Below, piece after piece: positions 39,990 to 47,271 of a stretch of 48,494 nt of DNA. The notes under the pieces are model-generated. The model made no database searches, had not been told where the DNA came from, and worked only from the letters and a program-made list of their open reading frames with translations. The position numbers and the translations under genes are program-made. This DNA comes from a virus, in the IMG/VR virus record IMGVR_UViG_3300020122_000133, positions 1-48,494 of that record; one strand, given 5' to 3'. Each line of letters opens with the position of its first letter. Position 1 is the first letter of the stretch.

Positions 39990-40307
39990 TCGTTCCTTCA
40001 ACAGTTCCGTCATTCGTTTGCGGTTTCGGTGAGTCGTTCGCTTGCCTTCATTGTTTGGCTGGCCAGCGGCTTGCCACAATTCGAATGCGGCCTTGCACTT
40101 CGCCTGCGCCTTCTCGATCTGCTTTGCCGAAGGACGCAGGATCGCCTCAACACCGGGATACAGGTCTTCGAGCTCGATCTGCCACTGTGACGGCTCGGCG
40201 TTGGCGGCGGCAAGCTCGCGCTTCAGTCGCCGCAGCTTCGCACTCGCCTGCGTGAATTCGTGGTGAATTCGCAGGGGATGATACTTCGGAAGGTTCCACC
40301 ACTTCAT
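39984..40307 (-). CDS. Helical basic protein, 107 aa
   Basis: The product is helical and charged (FTQASAKLRRLKRELAAANA ... HRNRKRMTELLKERG) with a Trp-rich start MKWWNLPKYHPLR. GGAGGG lies 5 nt before ATG 40307. Probably nucleic-acid binding or coiled coil. Not recognised. Confidence 0.6.
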   Translation of the reverse strand: MKWWNLPKYHPLRIHHEFTQASAKLRRLKRELAAANAEPSQWQIELEDLYPGVEAILRPSAKQIEKAQAKCKAAFELWQAAGQPNNEGKRTTHRNRKRMTELLKERG

Positions 40308-40564
40308 GCCGCCCTCCGATGCCACTCTTCACGAAGTGCCCAGCACTGCATCCACAGGTAGGCAACTATCTGCCACGGCAACGTTTCCGCATCGAGCATC
40401 GAGTGGTGCAGAGCGCAGAGCGGGATGCACGACGCGTCAGAGCCCTTGATCGAGAGTCCTCCGGATTGTAGATGAGCCGCTGCGATGTCACCTTGGCACG
40501 ACCGCTCGTACTTCGGTAGGAGGCAGCGCTTCGTCCTCACCCAGGCGCGGTTCGCGTCCTTCAC
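40304..40564 (-). CDS. HNH/zinc-finger nuclease-like protein, 86 aa
   Basis: The pattern WVRTKRCLLPKYERSCQGDI ... AAHLQSG ... CIPLCALHHSMLDA matches phage HNH-like recombination proteins with H.R...C...C...AAH...PLC..HH. Cysteines give a structural zinc and the HH pair is in the catalytic place. GTG 40564 overlaps the upstream TGA. Confidence 0.65.
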   Translation of the reverse strand: MKDANRAWVRTKRCLLPKYERSCQGDIAAAHLQSGGLSIKGSDASCIPLCALHHSMLDAETLPWQIVAYLWMQCWALREEWHRRAA

Positions 40565-40761
40565 GACTTGATTCCCGCGCCGCGCATGAACGCGGCCTTG
40601 TGCTGTTGCGCCTCGGGATGGTTGGTTGAGTAGACTTTCCATTCACCTTCGACGAAACCCCGGAAGGCATCAGTGTTGGTTCGTCTTCCTGCGGCGGTGG
40701 CCCGCGTGGCTGTGGCGAAGCCTTCGGAGCGGACGGTGGCCATCAGTTCGTGGTCGGTCAT
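40561..40761 (-). CDS. Unknown protein, 66 aa
   Basis: The product (TDHELMATVRSEGFATATRA ... FVEGEWKVYSTNHPEAQQHK) is small, soluble and alpha/beta in look. ATG overlaps the stop of the pentapeptide-repeat gene. No family recognised. Confidence 0.6.
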   Translation of the reverse strand: MTDHELMATVRSEGFATATRATAAGRRTNTDAFRGFVEGEWKVYSTNHPEAQQHKAAFMRGAGIKS

Positions 40762-41486
40762 TCCGCCGGCTCCGAAGATTCGAGAGCGATCGCATCCTCG
40801 ACGACAGATCGAGGGATCAGGCCCGCATCGAAGAGACTCACGAATTGTTGTGCGCGCGGACGGTGAAGGGCCGGAATATCATCAAGCGAATGGACGGAGA
40901 AGGCAACAGCCATAGGGCAGTTCGCCCAGTCGTTACATTCCCATGCGCCCGCGTCGAGGATTGCGCGGAGAGTCAGTCCGCCAGCGCGAAGCAGGGGCGG
41001 CACGACCTCAGACAGATAGGCCGCGAACGTTGGCACGCCAAGAGCGCAACCGGCGACAATCGCGCCCTCCAGGTACGCGCCCTCCAGGTACGCGCCCTTC
41101 AGGTACGCGCCCTTCAGGTACGCGCCATCCAGGTACGCGCCATCCAGGTACGCGCCCTCCAGGTACGCGCCCTCCAGGTACGCGCCCTCCAGGTACGCGC
41201 CCTTCAGGTACGCGCCCTCCAGGTACGCGCCCTTCAGGTACGCGCCCTTCAGGTACGCGCCCTTCAGGTACGCGCCATCCAGGTACGCGCCATCCAGGTA
41301 CGCGCCCTCCAGGTACGCGCCCTCCAGGTACGCGCCCTTCAGGTACGCGCCCTTCAGGTACGCGCCCTTCAGGTACGCGCCATCCAGGTACGCGCCCGCG
41401 GCTACGGCCGCGATGACGGTTTCGCGCTCTGTCGTGTGATCGGATTCATAGATGCATGCGTTGGTCCATCGATTCAGAATCTTCAC
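40758..41486 (-). CDS. Pentapeptide-repeat protein with 22 near-identical units, 242 aa
   Basis: After a 30-residue leader come 22 copies of AYL(D/K/E)G, ending AIVAG; then a ~95-residue C-terminal domain (AWECNDWANCPMAVAFSVHS ... FVSLFDAGLIP) also seen in other phage proteins. Pentapeptide repeats form a square beta-helix that can mimic DNA; some bind gyrase. Here the i-1 position is always Tyr and only the residue after Leu varies, giving charged and Tyr ladders. GTG 41486 overlaps the upstream stop. Confidence 0.85.
   Translation of the reverse strand: MKILNRWTNACIYESDHTTERETVIAAVAAGAYLDGAYLKGAYLKGAYLKGAYLEGAYLEGAYLDGAYLDGAYLKGAYLKGAYLKGAYLEGAYLKGAYLEGAYLEGAYLEGAYLDGAYLDGAYLKGAYLKGAYLEGAYLEGAIVAGCALGVPTFAAYLSEVVPPLLRAGGLTLRAILDAGAWECNDWANCPMAVAFSVHSLDDIPALHRPRAQQFVSLFDAGLIPRSVVEDAIALESSEPAE
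41066..41395. repeat. 15-bp tandem array encoding the pentapeptide repeat
   Basis: 22 consecutive 15-bp units of AGGTACGCGCC(C/A)T(C/T)C type with almost no synonymous change. The only variation is at the codon for D, K or E. The minus-strand order is DKKKEEDDKKKEKEEEDDKK then EE, which itself contains longer repeats and points to recent expansion by unequal exchange. Confidence 0.95.
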
Positions 41487-42175
41487 AACCCCTCCAGTCG
41501 TTCGCGCAGGACGCGGGCGAACTCTTCGACGTACACGCAGGCGAGGATGTCGTGTTCGACCTCGGCGAGTACCACGCCCGCGTCGCGCACGTCATCAGCG
41601 AACTGCTGATAGGCAAGATGGCGCGCCTGACTGACGGCCCGAAGGAGCGATGCGGTGGGGCTTCCTGTCTGCGTTTCCTGCGCATCGGTCTGCGCCAACT
41701 CTCGCACACCCTGCTCGACCTCGGAGAACCAACGCGGGCGGAGGGCGGTCATCGCGGCCCGATATGCTGTCGGCGCGCAACGCTCCGCTTCTTCATCCGT
41801 TACCGGGACGCCAGCGAGCGGCGGGACGAGTTGGCAGTTCTCGCGCGCCTGCGCAAAAGCGCTGATCTCGTCAGTCGCTTGAACGTAGACGCTTCCGTCC
41901 TTGCTGGCAATCTTGTACCAGCGGAGAGATCGGGAAGGGAGAGCCTGCGAGACTCCCTCCCCGATGGCCTTTTCATTCCCGTTTCCGATAGGGTCCAAGT
42001 ACTCGGCGGGCGGTACGGCAGCAGTGGCAGGCTGCGGACTGAGATGATGATCAGATCGTGGATGACGGATCTCCGTGCCGGCGTGAGCCGAGCAGGTGAT
42101 ACAGACTTCGCCGCCGGCTGTGGCGATGCTACGCCGCAGGATGCGGATGGAGCGGATGGATTCGTTCGTGTTCAT
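41483..42175 (-). CDS. Unknown protein, 230 aa
   Basis: An N-terminal part with VCITCSAHAG and a disordered Pro-rich linker is followed by a domain around RWYKIASKDGSVYVQATDEI and a helical C-terminal part (AYQQFADDVRDAGVVLAEVE). It may be two domains fused. GGAGG lies upstream of ATG 42175, about 11 nt away. Not recognised. Confidence 0.6.
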   Translation of the reverse strand: MNTNESIRSIRILRRSIATAGGEVCITCSAHAGTEIRHPRSDHHLSPQPATAAVPPAEYLDPIGNGNEKAIGEGVSQALPSRSLRWYKIASKDGSVYVQATDEISAFAQARENCQLVPPLAGVPVTDEEAERCAPTAYRAAMTALRPRWFSEVEQGVRELAQTDAQETQTGSPTASLLRAVSQARHLAYQQFADDVRDAGVVLAEVEHDILACVYVEEFARVLRERLEGL

Positions 42176-42223
42176 CGTTCATGGCCTCCATCCCGCCCTC
42201 GGGTGAGCGAGGACAGGGGCAGG

Positions 42224-42619
42224 CTACGAGCCTTCGAAAATCAAGACGGGACAGTCTCCGGAATGGTAACCAGTGGTGGCAACGCTGCATCGGCATGATG
42301 GCTGAAAGGACATCAGCCACGTAGGACCGAAAGAGTTGCGTACTTCTTGGAGCAGCCCGCGCGTCGTGCCGCTCTCCCAATCGGCCAGTAGACTCGCCTT
42401 CCACGCGCGTCCATGGCGGCGCTTGTAGAACGCAAGCTCCTCAAGCTGCTTCCGATTCGGGATTGGTCTAGCCAGCGCTTTCGCGCGCCTTTTCGCGAGT
42501 TTGACGGCCTCCGTGAGCTGATTCCCAATGACCGTCCAATCATCGGTGTCTTGTGGTGGCGCACTCATGCGAGCTTCAACGACTGCAAGAATCGATCGAA
42601 TCTCGGAACTGGTAGTCAT
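42224..42619 (-). CDS. Unknown protein, 131 aa
   Basis: The product is helical and basic in the middle (LTEAVKLAKRRAKALARPIP then NRKQLEELAFYKRRHGRAWK) with a Cys-containing tail. AAAGGA lies 8 nt before ATG 42619. Not recognised. Confidence 0.6.
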   Translation of the reverse strand: MTTSSEIRSILAVVEARMSAPPQDTDDWTVIGNQLTEAVKLAKRRAKALARPIPNRKQLEELAFYKRRHGRAWKASLLADWESGTTRGLLQEVRNSFGPTWLMSFQPSCRCSVATTGYHSGDCPVLIFEGS

Positions 42620-42639
42620 GGGTGTGTCCTTTCTGGCCC

Positions 42640-42798
42640 TCAGCGGGCCGACGTGATGAGTGCGGTTGGAGCCCACCCAGCGCAGAATGCAACAAGGATG
42701 AGCGACGGGTGCCAGCAGCCGGTCTTGAGGACGAAAGCTGCGGCAACAACGACGCCGACAACGAGCGAGAGACGGAAGGATCCCTGCTCGCGCGTCAT
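42640..42798 (-). CDS. Small two-span membrane protein, 52 aa
   Basis: MTREQGSFRLSLVVGVVVAA, then AFVLKTGCW, and HPSLILVAFCAGWAPTALIT form two hydrophobic segments. ATG 42798 overlaps the preceding TGA. A leading-operon membrane peptide could act in exclusion. Confidence 0.6.
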   Translation of the reverse strand: MTREQGSFRLSLVVGVVVAAAFVLKTGCWHPSLILVAFCAGWAPTALITSAR

Positions 42799-43076
42799 GA
42801 CCGCACCGCCTCTTTCGCGCGCAACGAGGCCACCAGAGCCTCAGCGCGTGCCTTGGCCTGTCCGAGCATGGAACGCGGGCCTGAGTGCTCAGCGTAGCCC
42901 TCGCCGATGTAGGTGTAGCTGATCCCGCGCGCCTTCATGACCGCGCGGAAGTTGCTGGCCGGAGCGATCACGCCATCGGGAATGGCGAGGACGGAAACGT
43001 AGGTGTCGGGTCCACCAAAGTTGCCACGTCTCGAACCCTTGGAATGCTGGCTACGGATGCGGATTTCGTATCTCAT
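42795..43076 (-). CDS. First gene of the long minus operon, 93 aa
   Basis: The product (MRYEIRIRSQHSKGSRRGNF ... LGQAKARAEALVASLRAKEA) is basic, probably a small alpha/beta protein. GGGGGA lies 5 nt before ATG 43076; an in-frame TTG 12 nt earlier is less likely. It is the promoter-proximal gene ~180 nt from the -10 at 43253. Confidence 0.6.
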   Translation of the reverse strand: MRYEIRIRSQHSKGSRRGNFGGPDTYVSVLAIPDGVIAPASNFRAVMKARGISYTYIGEGYAEHSGPRSMLGQAKARAEALVASLRAKEAVRS

Positions 43077-43120
43077 CGAATCCCCCAATCAATCCCCCGT
43101 CAGACTCCCGCACGCTGGGT

Positions 43121-43245
43121 GTGATGCTGCACGGCAGGATCGGCGACGTAGTCCGAGCGAAACGATCGGGCGGAGCCGACAACAAGCGTACAACGCCAGG
43201 GCGGGAGTCAGATCGGGGATGAATCGGTAGGTTGTGCAGCATCAC
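43121..43245. promoter_or_regulatory. Leader dyads downstream of the minus-operon promoter
   Basis: GTGATGCTGCAC (43121-43132) and GTGCAGCATCAC (43234-43245) are perfect complements ~100 nt apart. A second pair, GACTCCCGC (43102-43110) / GCGGGAGTC (43201-43209), interleaves with it. They lie in the transcribed leader of the minus operon and may form alternative RNA structures or looped operators. Confidence 0.55.
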
Positions 43246-43252
43246 GAGGAAC

Positions 43253-43281
43253 AAGATACACTCCCCGGCGTAGATTGTCAA
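43253..43281 (-). promoter_or_regulatory. Strong sigma70-type promoter of the minus operon
   Basis: On the minus strand TTGACA (43281-43276), a 17-nt spacer and TATCTT (43258-43253). The hexamers equal those of the plus promoter at 24787. It would drive the whole early operon down to 34247. Confidence 0.85.
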
Positions 43282-43289
43282 GGCCAAAA

Positions 43290-43319
43290 GGGCGTAAGTT
43301 CGGACTAAATGGGCGTAAA
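43290..43319. promoter_or_regulatory. Two direct repeats GGGCGTAA, 21 bp apart
   Basis: GGGCGTAAG (43290-43298) and GGGCGTAAA (43311-43319) start 21 bp apart, two helical turns, immediately upstream of the -35 of the minus promoter and before the plus-strand methyltransferase. They have the look of a tandem activator or repressor site. Confidence 0.55.
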
Positions 43320-43367
43320 GTCACGCTGAAGATGGACGGTCACGACGGGTGATGCTACCGTGCGGCT

Positions 43368-44141
43368 GTGCGGCGACCGGTGTTGATTGATCTGTTCTGC
43401 GGCTCCTTCGGCTGGTCGGTCGGTTGGCTCGAGTTGGGCGGGCGGGTCATCGGCTTCGACATCGACCATCAGCCTTACCATGGACCTGTGCCGCGCGGGG
43501 CTGATCTCGTCTTGCAGGATGTCCGGACGATCGACGGTGCGCGGTTCCTCGACGCCTCGCTGATCGTGGCCAGCTCGCCGTGCCAGGAGTTCAGTTACCG
43601 GGCGATGCCATGGAAGCGCGCGAAGGCGCTCGACCCTCCGACCCTCGGGATGGAGTTGTTCGCCCAGGCCGAGCGGATTCAGCACGAGGCGATTGCTGCG
43701 GCTGGGCATTTCATCCCGATGCTGCAGGAGAACGTGCGAGGGGCGCAGCCGTGGGTGGGGCGAGCTCGCTGGCACTACGGCTCGTTCTACCTTTGGGGAG
43801 ACGTTCCGGCGTTGATGCCCATAGTCAGCCGTCGCGCGCACCACAACCGTCCCGAGTTCGAGGAACGCGCCACAAAGAACGACGGCGGCTCATGGTTCAA
43901 CGTGGCGCACAACAGAGAGAGCGGGACGGGACAGAATCCATGTCGGTTCAGCGACGAAGGAACGAAGCAAGGCGGCATCTCCGGTCCGCGAGACAACGGC
44001 AAAGGCGATGCGTGGTTTCAGGACGGAGTCGCGCAACACGGCTCAAAGTCCTCGGCCCGCAAAGCCGCCTCGGCCCGCATCGCGAAGATACCGCTGACGT
44101 TGGCGCGGCACATCGCCAAAGTCTACTTTCCGAAGGAGTAA
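43368..44141 (+). CDS. C5-cytosine DNA methyltransferase, 257 aa
   Basis: Motif I DLFCGSFGWSVGW (about residues 8-20), the catalytic PCQ in SSPCQEFSYR (Cys72) and motif VI QENVRG (about 120-125) are clear. The protein is short, as in phage enzymes with a reduced target-recognition region. It would protect phage DNA from host restriction. GTG start; the promoter is not obvious. It precedes the replication gene by 6 nt. Confidence 0.85.
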   Translation: MRRPVLIDLFCGSFGWSVGWLELGGRVIGFDIDHQPYHGPVPRGADLVLQDVRTIDGARFLDASLIVASSPCQEFSYRAMPWKRAKALDPPTLGMELFAQAERIQHEAIAAAGHFIPMLQENVRGAQPWVGRARWHYGSFYLWGDVPALMPIVSRRAHHNRPEFEERATKNDGGSWFNVAHNRESGTGQNPCRFSDEGTKQGGISGPRDNGKGDAWFQDGVAQHGSKSSARKAASARIAKIPLTLARHIAKVYFPKE

Positions 44142-44147
44142 AGGCGC

Positions 44148-45338
44148 ATGTACGGTAAGCTCTTCAGTTCGATTACGGACAGCTCGTTGTGGACCCGACC
44201 ATCCGACACCTGCAAGCTCTTCATGACGATGATCGCGATGGCCAACCGCGGCGGATGCGTCTACGCGTCGCGGAGCGGCTTGGCCAGGCGCGCGGTCCTC
44301 GTGGACGCGACTCTCCAGCCTGATGCTCGATTCGAGGCTGCCATCGCGGACCTCGAAAGTCCTGACGCGGAAAGCGGCGACAGAGAGCGAGCCCCGGAAA
44401 ACGAGGGCCGACGCATCAGGCCGATTGCCGGCGGATGGCTCATCCTCAACTACAGCTACTACCGTGAGTTACGCGATGAGGACGAGCGGCGGGACGCCGA
44501 CGCTGAGCGCAAGCGCAAGTCCAGAATGTCACAAAAGGCTGTGACTGAACGTGACGGAGAAGACGCGTCCGCGCTGTCACGAAAGTCCGCCATCAGAGGA
44601 GAGGAGAGGAGAGGAGATCATAGGAGAGGAGAGCACACAAACCTCGCGCGCGCGCCCGAGGCCCCGGCTGCGCCGGCAGAACCGCCGCCGCCCGACCCGT
44701 GGCCGACGATCGCACCTGCCGAAGCGATCGAAGCTGCGGCCAGGCTCCGAGTCAAGCTCGATGTCAGCCCTCTGCGAACAAAGCCGACAGATCAAATCCT
44801 CGTAGCACTCGTGACCGAGTACGGCGAGGACTTGATTGTCGAGACCATTACAGACTGTTGGACCGAGTTGACGGGGAAGCCGTGGAAGTACCTTGAAGCA
44901 ATCCTCACTAGACGCAGAGACAACTCGGCAGAGCGACCGAGGGAGCGACGAAAGGGGGTGATGCCGAGTGATCCCAAGCTATCTCAGGGAGGCTCCAATG
45001 GCATGAGCGGGACTGGACATCCCGCTGTAGTGGCTGAAGACCGACCAGAGACGGATCAGGAGGCCGAGGCTCGTATTTGGCTCGAGGCCGAAGGAGCCAG
45101 ACGTCACGCTCTCCTACCGGGACTCCGCGGTTGTCCCTCGTCACGAGCCGATCCGGCCGGCTGGGAGGCCTGGCAGCGGCACTACGTCGAAGTCTTCGGC
45201 TACTCCGAGCGCGAATGGCGGGAGTACGAGGATTGGGCGTGTTGTTCGCCGGGCTTCTCGTACGTGCGGGGGACGATCGAGGACTGGCGCAAGGTGCCGT
45301 CCGATCGCGCCGTCCGCTCCGCCTCCTCCGAATCGTAA
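44148..45338 (+). CDS. Replisome organiser / replication initiator (lambda O-like, putative)
   Basis: The N-terminal ~110 residues (MYGKLFSSITDSSLWTRPSD, then TCKLFMTMIAMANRGGCVYA) resemble the winged-helix start of phage replisome organisers. A disordered Arg/Glu/Pro linker (about 120-190), a second helical domain (LRTKPTDQILVALVTEYGED) and an aromatic C-terminus follow. Such proteins melt the origin and recruit helicase. The linker DNA carries a purine-rich direct repeat, as origins inside O genes do. AAGGAG precedes the ATG. Confidence 0.65.
   Translation: MYGKLFSSITDSSLWTRPSDTCKLFMTMIAMANRGGCVYASRSGLARRAVLVDATLQPDARFEAAIADLESPDAESGDRERAPENEGRRIRPIAGGWLILNYSYYRELRDEDERRDADAERKRKSRMSQKAVTERDGEDASALSRKSAIRGEERRGDHRRGEHTNLARAPEAPAAPAEPPPPDPWPTIAPAEAIEAAARLRVKLDVSPLRTKPTDQILVALVTEYGEDLIVETITDCWTELTGKPWKYLEAILTRRRDNSAERPRERRKGVMPSDPKLSQGGSNGMSGTGHPAVVAEDRPETDQEAEARIWLEAEGARRHALLPGLRGCPSSRADPAGWEAWQRHYVEVFGYSEREWREYEDWACCSPGFSYVRGTIEDWRKVPSDRAVRSASSES
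44595..44633. repeat. Purine-rich repeat inside the replication gene
   Basis: AGAGG is repeated four times (44595-44614), then after a short break AGGAGAGGAGAG (44622-44633). It encodes the Arg/Glu linker. Tandem repeats inside an initiator gene are a hallmark of lambda-type origins, so this is an origin candidate, although no AT-rich run is adjacent. Confidence 0.5.
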
Positions 45339-45371
45339 CGGCCCTCCAGCACTTCCGATCCACACGTTGGA

Positions 45372-45653
45372 ATGGTCCTCGATCCGGCACTTGCCGTCAG
45401 GGGATGGTCCAGACGCACGGAAACGGCCCACCATTCGACGATCGCACCTCGACCCATACCTCTCCATACGTCGCGTGCGATCGTGCGCTGTAGCGAATGC
45501 GCGACGGCTGCGCAACGATTGTGGCGGCAGGGCAGGCGTGTGAATCGGACGGCAGCGGCATGCCCCCGACCCCCAGGGCGGGCGGCAGACAAGCGGAAGG
45601 CGAAGCTACCCTCCGCACACCAAAAAAGTGAAAGGAACGAAATCGGAAGGTGA
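45372..45653 (+). CDS. Possible small basic protein, 93 aa
   Basis: The C-terminal half (VRCSECATAAQRLWRQGRRV then NR) is coding-like with a CxxC, but the first half is poor and no ribosome site precedes ATG 45372. Shorter alternatives exist in another frame (45407-45493, 45497-45631). One of them may be real. Confidence 0.35.
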   Translation: MVLDPALAVRGWSRRTETAHHSTIAPRPIPLHTSRAIVRCSECATAAQRLWRQGRRVNRTAAACPRPPGRAADKRKAKLPSAHQKSERNEIGR

Positions 45654-45690
45654 CACTTTTTGTCACTATCGGTATGACACTTTTTGTCAC
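45650..45690. promoter_or_regulatory. Tandem operator-like dyads GTGACA-ctttt-TGTCAC
   Basis: GTGACACTTTTTGTCAC (45650-45666) is an inverted repeat with a 5-nt centre. TGACACTTTTTGTCA repeats exactly at 45675-45689, 24 bp on. A looser GTCAC-N8-GTGAC dyad is in the replication gene at 44528-44545. Two identical dyads spaced by a little over two turns suggest paired repressor sites. Confidence 0.65.
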
Positions 45691-45775
45691 AGGTAGTTGA
45701 GGACACCTGAATCCTTTCTACCTTTCTGTGCGCGCGGGCGCGCGTTCATAGATTCTAAGCGTGGCCACGGACATA

Positions 45776-45805
45776 TTGACGGATGTGGCCAAACCGTGAT
45801 AGGGT
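45776..45805 (+). promoter_or_regulatory. Promoter candidate for the gene at 45844
   Basis: TTGACG (45776-45781), an 18-nt spacer and TAGGGT (45800-45805). A palindrome CGTGGCCACG lies just upstream of the -35, and GTGGCCA recurs 24 bp later inside the spacer, so an operator is possible. Confidence 0.5.
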
Positions 45806-45843
45806 ACGTGCATGAGAAAGCCTTTCCCGAAAGGAGAATCCTG

Positions 45844-46269
45844 ATGGCCATTCGCTCCGCACGCTCGCAACGCCGCGCCAGGCAGATGTTCGAAGAGCGC
45901 GTCATCGAACAGCTCTCCGAGATATCCCAGGAGCTCGAACGCCTCAAGAATGCGATCTACGAGGCAGATTCGAAGATCGTCGCCTTGGAGATCGCCACGG
46001 GATCATCGAACTTCACGCTTTCGGCTGACGTACCATCCGACGCTACCGCCGCCTCAGGAGTCGGATCGGAAGATTCGCTCGAAGAGATTGCCATCGAACT
46101 GGCGTATGGAAAATCCGGAATACCGCCGCTCTCTCATATCATTCCCACCGTCTCAAGGATGATCCCAAAGGGCATGATCCGCCATGACCATCCAGCGGCC
46201 GTATGCTGGCAATACCCCGAAGATTACATCGTAGGAGACGATCGCATCTGCCGAAAGCGTTGGCATTAA
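45844..46269 (+). CDS. Coiled-coil protein, 141 aa
   Basis: AAAGGAGAA lies 6 nt before ATG 45844. A basic start (AIRSARSQRRARQMF) leads into a coiled coil (LSEISQELERLKNAIYEADS), then a linker and a C-terminal part with AVCWQYPEDYIVGDDRICRK. Could be a small DNA-associated oligomer. Own promoter and monocistronic look. Not recognised. Confidence 0.6.
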   Translation: MAIRSARSQRRARQMFEERVIEQLSEISQELERLKNAIYEADSKIVALEIATGSSNFTLSADVPSDATAASGVGSEDSLEEIAIELAYGKSGIPPLSHIIPTVSRMIPKGMIRHDHPAAVCWQYPEDYIVGDDRICRKRWH

Positions 46270-46274
46270 CATAC

Positions 46275-46303
46275 TTGACACACCCGACTTTTGGACCTAT
46301 ATT
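46275..46303 (+). promoter_or_regulatory. Strong promoter giving a leaderless transposase mRNA
   Basis: TTGACA (46275-46280), a 17-nt spacer and TATATT (46298-46303), with GGACC just before the -10 as at 31590. The ATG at 46310 falls at the expected first transcribed base, and no ribosome site is present. Confidence 0.8.
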
Positions 46304-46309
46304 GTCTGC

Positions 46310-47245
46310 ATGAGCATCGCCAACCGGGAATCCGACCATCCCCTGCCGAAGACTCCGAAGGGTCTGCACGACGCGATCATCTACTTCGCCGACAAGGAGC
46401 GCGTCCTTGCCTTTGCCGTCGCCTTTCGATGGCCGGAAGGCGTGACGTGCCCCTACTGCGGTTCGACGACGGTCAGCTTCCTCTCGACCCGGTCTATCTG
46501 GAAGTGCCTGAGCAAGGACTGCCGGAAGCAATTCTCGGTGAAGGTCGGGACGATCTTCGAGGACTCCCCCATTTCTCTGTCGAAGTGGTTTACGGCGATG
46601 TGGATGCTCACCAACTGCAAGAACGGTGTGTCGTCGTACGAGATCCACCGGGCGTTGTGCGTGACGCAGAAAACAGCGTGGTTCATGCTCCACCGCATCC
46701 GCGCGGCCATGAAGGCTCGCAGTTTCGACAAGAAGCTGGCCGGGATCGTGGAAGCCGATGAGTGCCACGTCGGCGGGCTCATGGAGAACATGCATAAGGA
46801 TCGCCGCGAGCGAATCAAGGGCGGACGGAAGGCGAACAGCGCAACCGGCAAGACGATCGTGCAAGCCGTGTTGGAGCGCAGTGGCGAGATCCGCACTCAG
46901 GTTCTCAACGATCTGACTCTCACCCCACGCCTCGACTTCTTGCAAGCGAACGTGGAGGACGACGCGAAGCTGATGACGGATGAGGGTTACAACAGCCCGC
47001 GCGTGGATTCGGCGTTCGAGCACGAATTCGTGAATCACAAGCTGGAGTACGTTCGCGGCAACGTGCACTGCAACGGCGTGGAGAACTTCTGGAGTCTCCT
47101 CCAGCGCGGCCTGAGCGGAACCTACATCGCCGCTTCGGCCGGCCACTTCGAGCCCGGATATCCGCGGAAGAGAATCGTCGTGTTATGGTCGATATCCTGT
47201 CGAAAGATCAGGGCCACGTACCACTCATCGAGTGCCGGTTCCTGA
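46310..47245 (+). mobile_element. IS1595-type (ISXO2-like) transposase, C-terminally replaced, 311 aa
   Basis: An N-terminal zinc ribbon (C47, C50, C66, C71), the typical CRKQFSVKVGTIFEDSPISL and TQKTAWFMLHRIR helices, and a DDE core with D150 (VEADECHVGG), D224 (MTDEGYN) and E258 (NGVENFWSLLQRG) are intact. After about residue 280 (SAGHFEPGYP) the expected C-terminus is lost: the last ~31 residues are antisense to a minus-strand phage gene. No flanking inverted repeats were found. It may be an inactive remnant or a domesticated enzyme. Confidence 0.85.
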
Positions 47246-47271
47246 TCGGAGAAGAGAATCCACTCGGCCAT
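47122..47271 (-). CDS. Small protein truncated by the transposase junction, 49 aa
   Basis: GGAGG lies 5 nt before ATG 47271. The product MAEWILFSDQEPALDEWYVA then LIFRQDIDHNTTILFRGYPG looks normal until its last eight or nine residues, which read antisense through transposase DNA to a chance TAG at 47122. It was probably longer before the insertion. Function unknown. Confidence 0.6.
   Translation of the reverse strand: MAEWILFSDQEPALDEWYVALIFRQDIDHNTTILFRGYPGSKWPAEAAM

Noticed and set aside
41066-41395. Possible CRISPR array
   Set aside because: The 15-bp units are contiguous with no unique spacers and encode a protein repeat.
40626-41609. 327-codon plus-strand frame with RALQV repeats
   Set aside because: It is the complement of the pentapeptide array; it lacks a ribosome site and any other coding signal.
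45200-45706. 168-codon minus-strand frame beginning CDKKCH...DKKCH
   Set aside because: The Cys/His look comes from the tandem dyads read as codons; the rest is antisense of the replication gene.
46300-47245. Complete insertion sequence with inverted repeats
   Set aside because: No matching inverted repeats or target duplication could be found on either side by eye.
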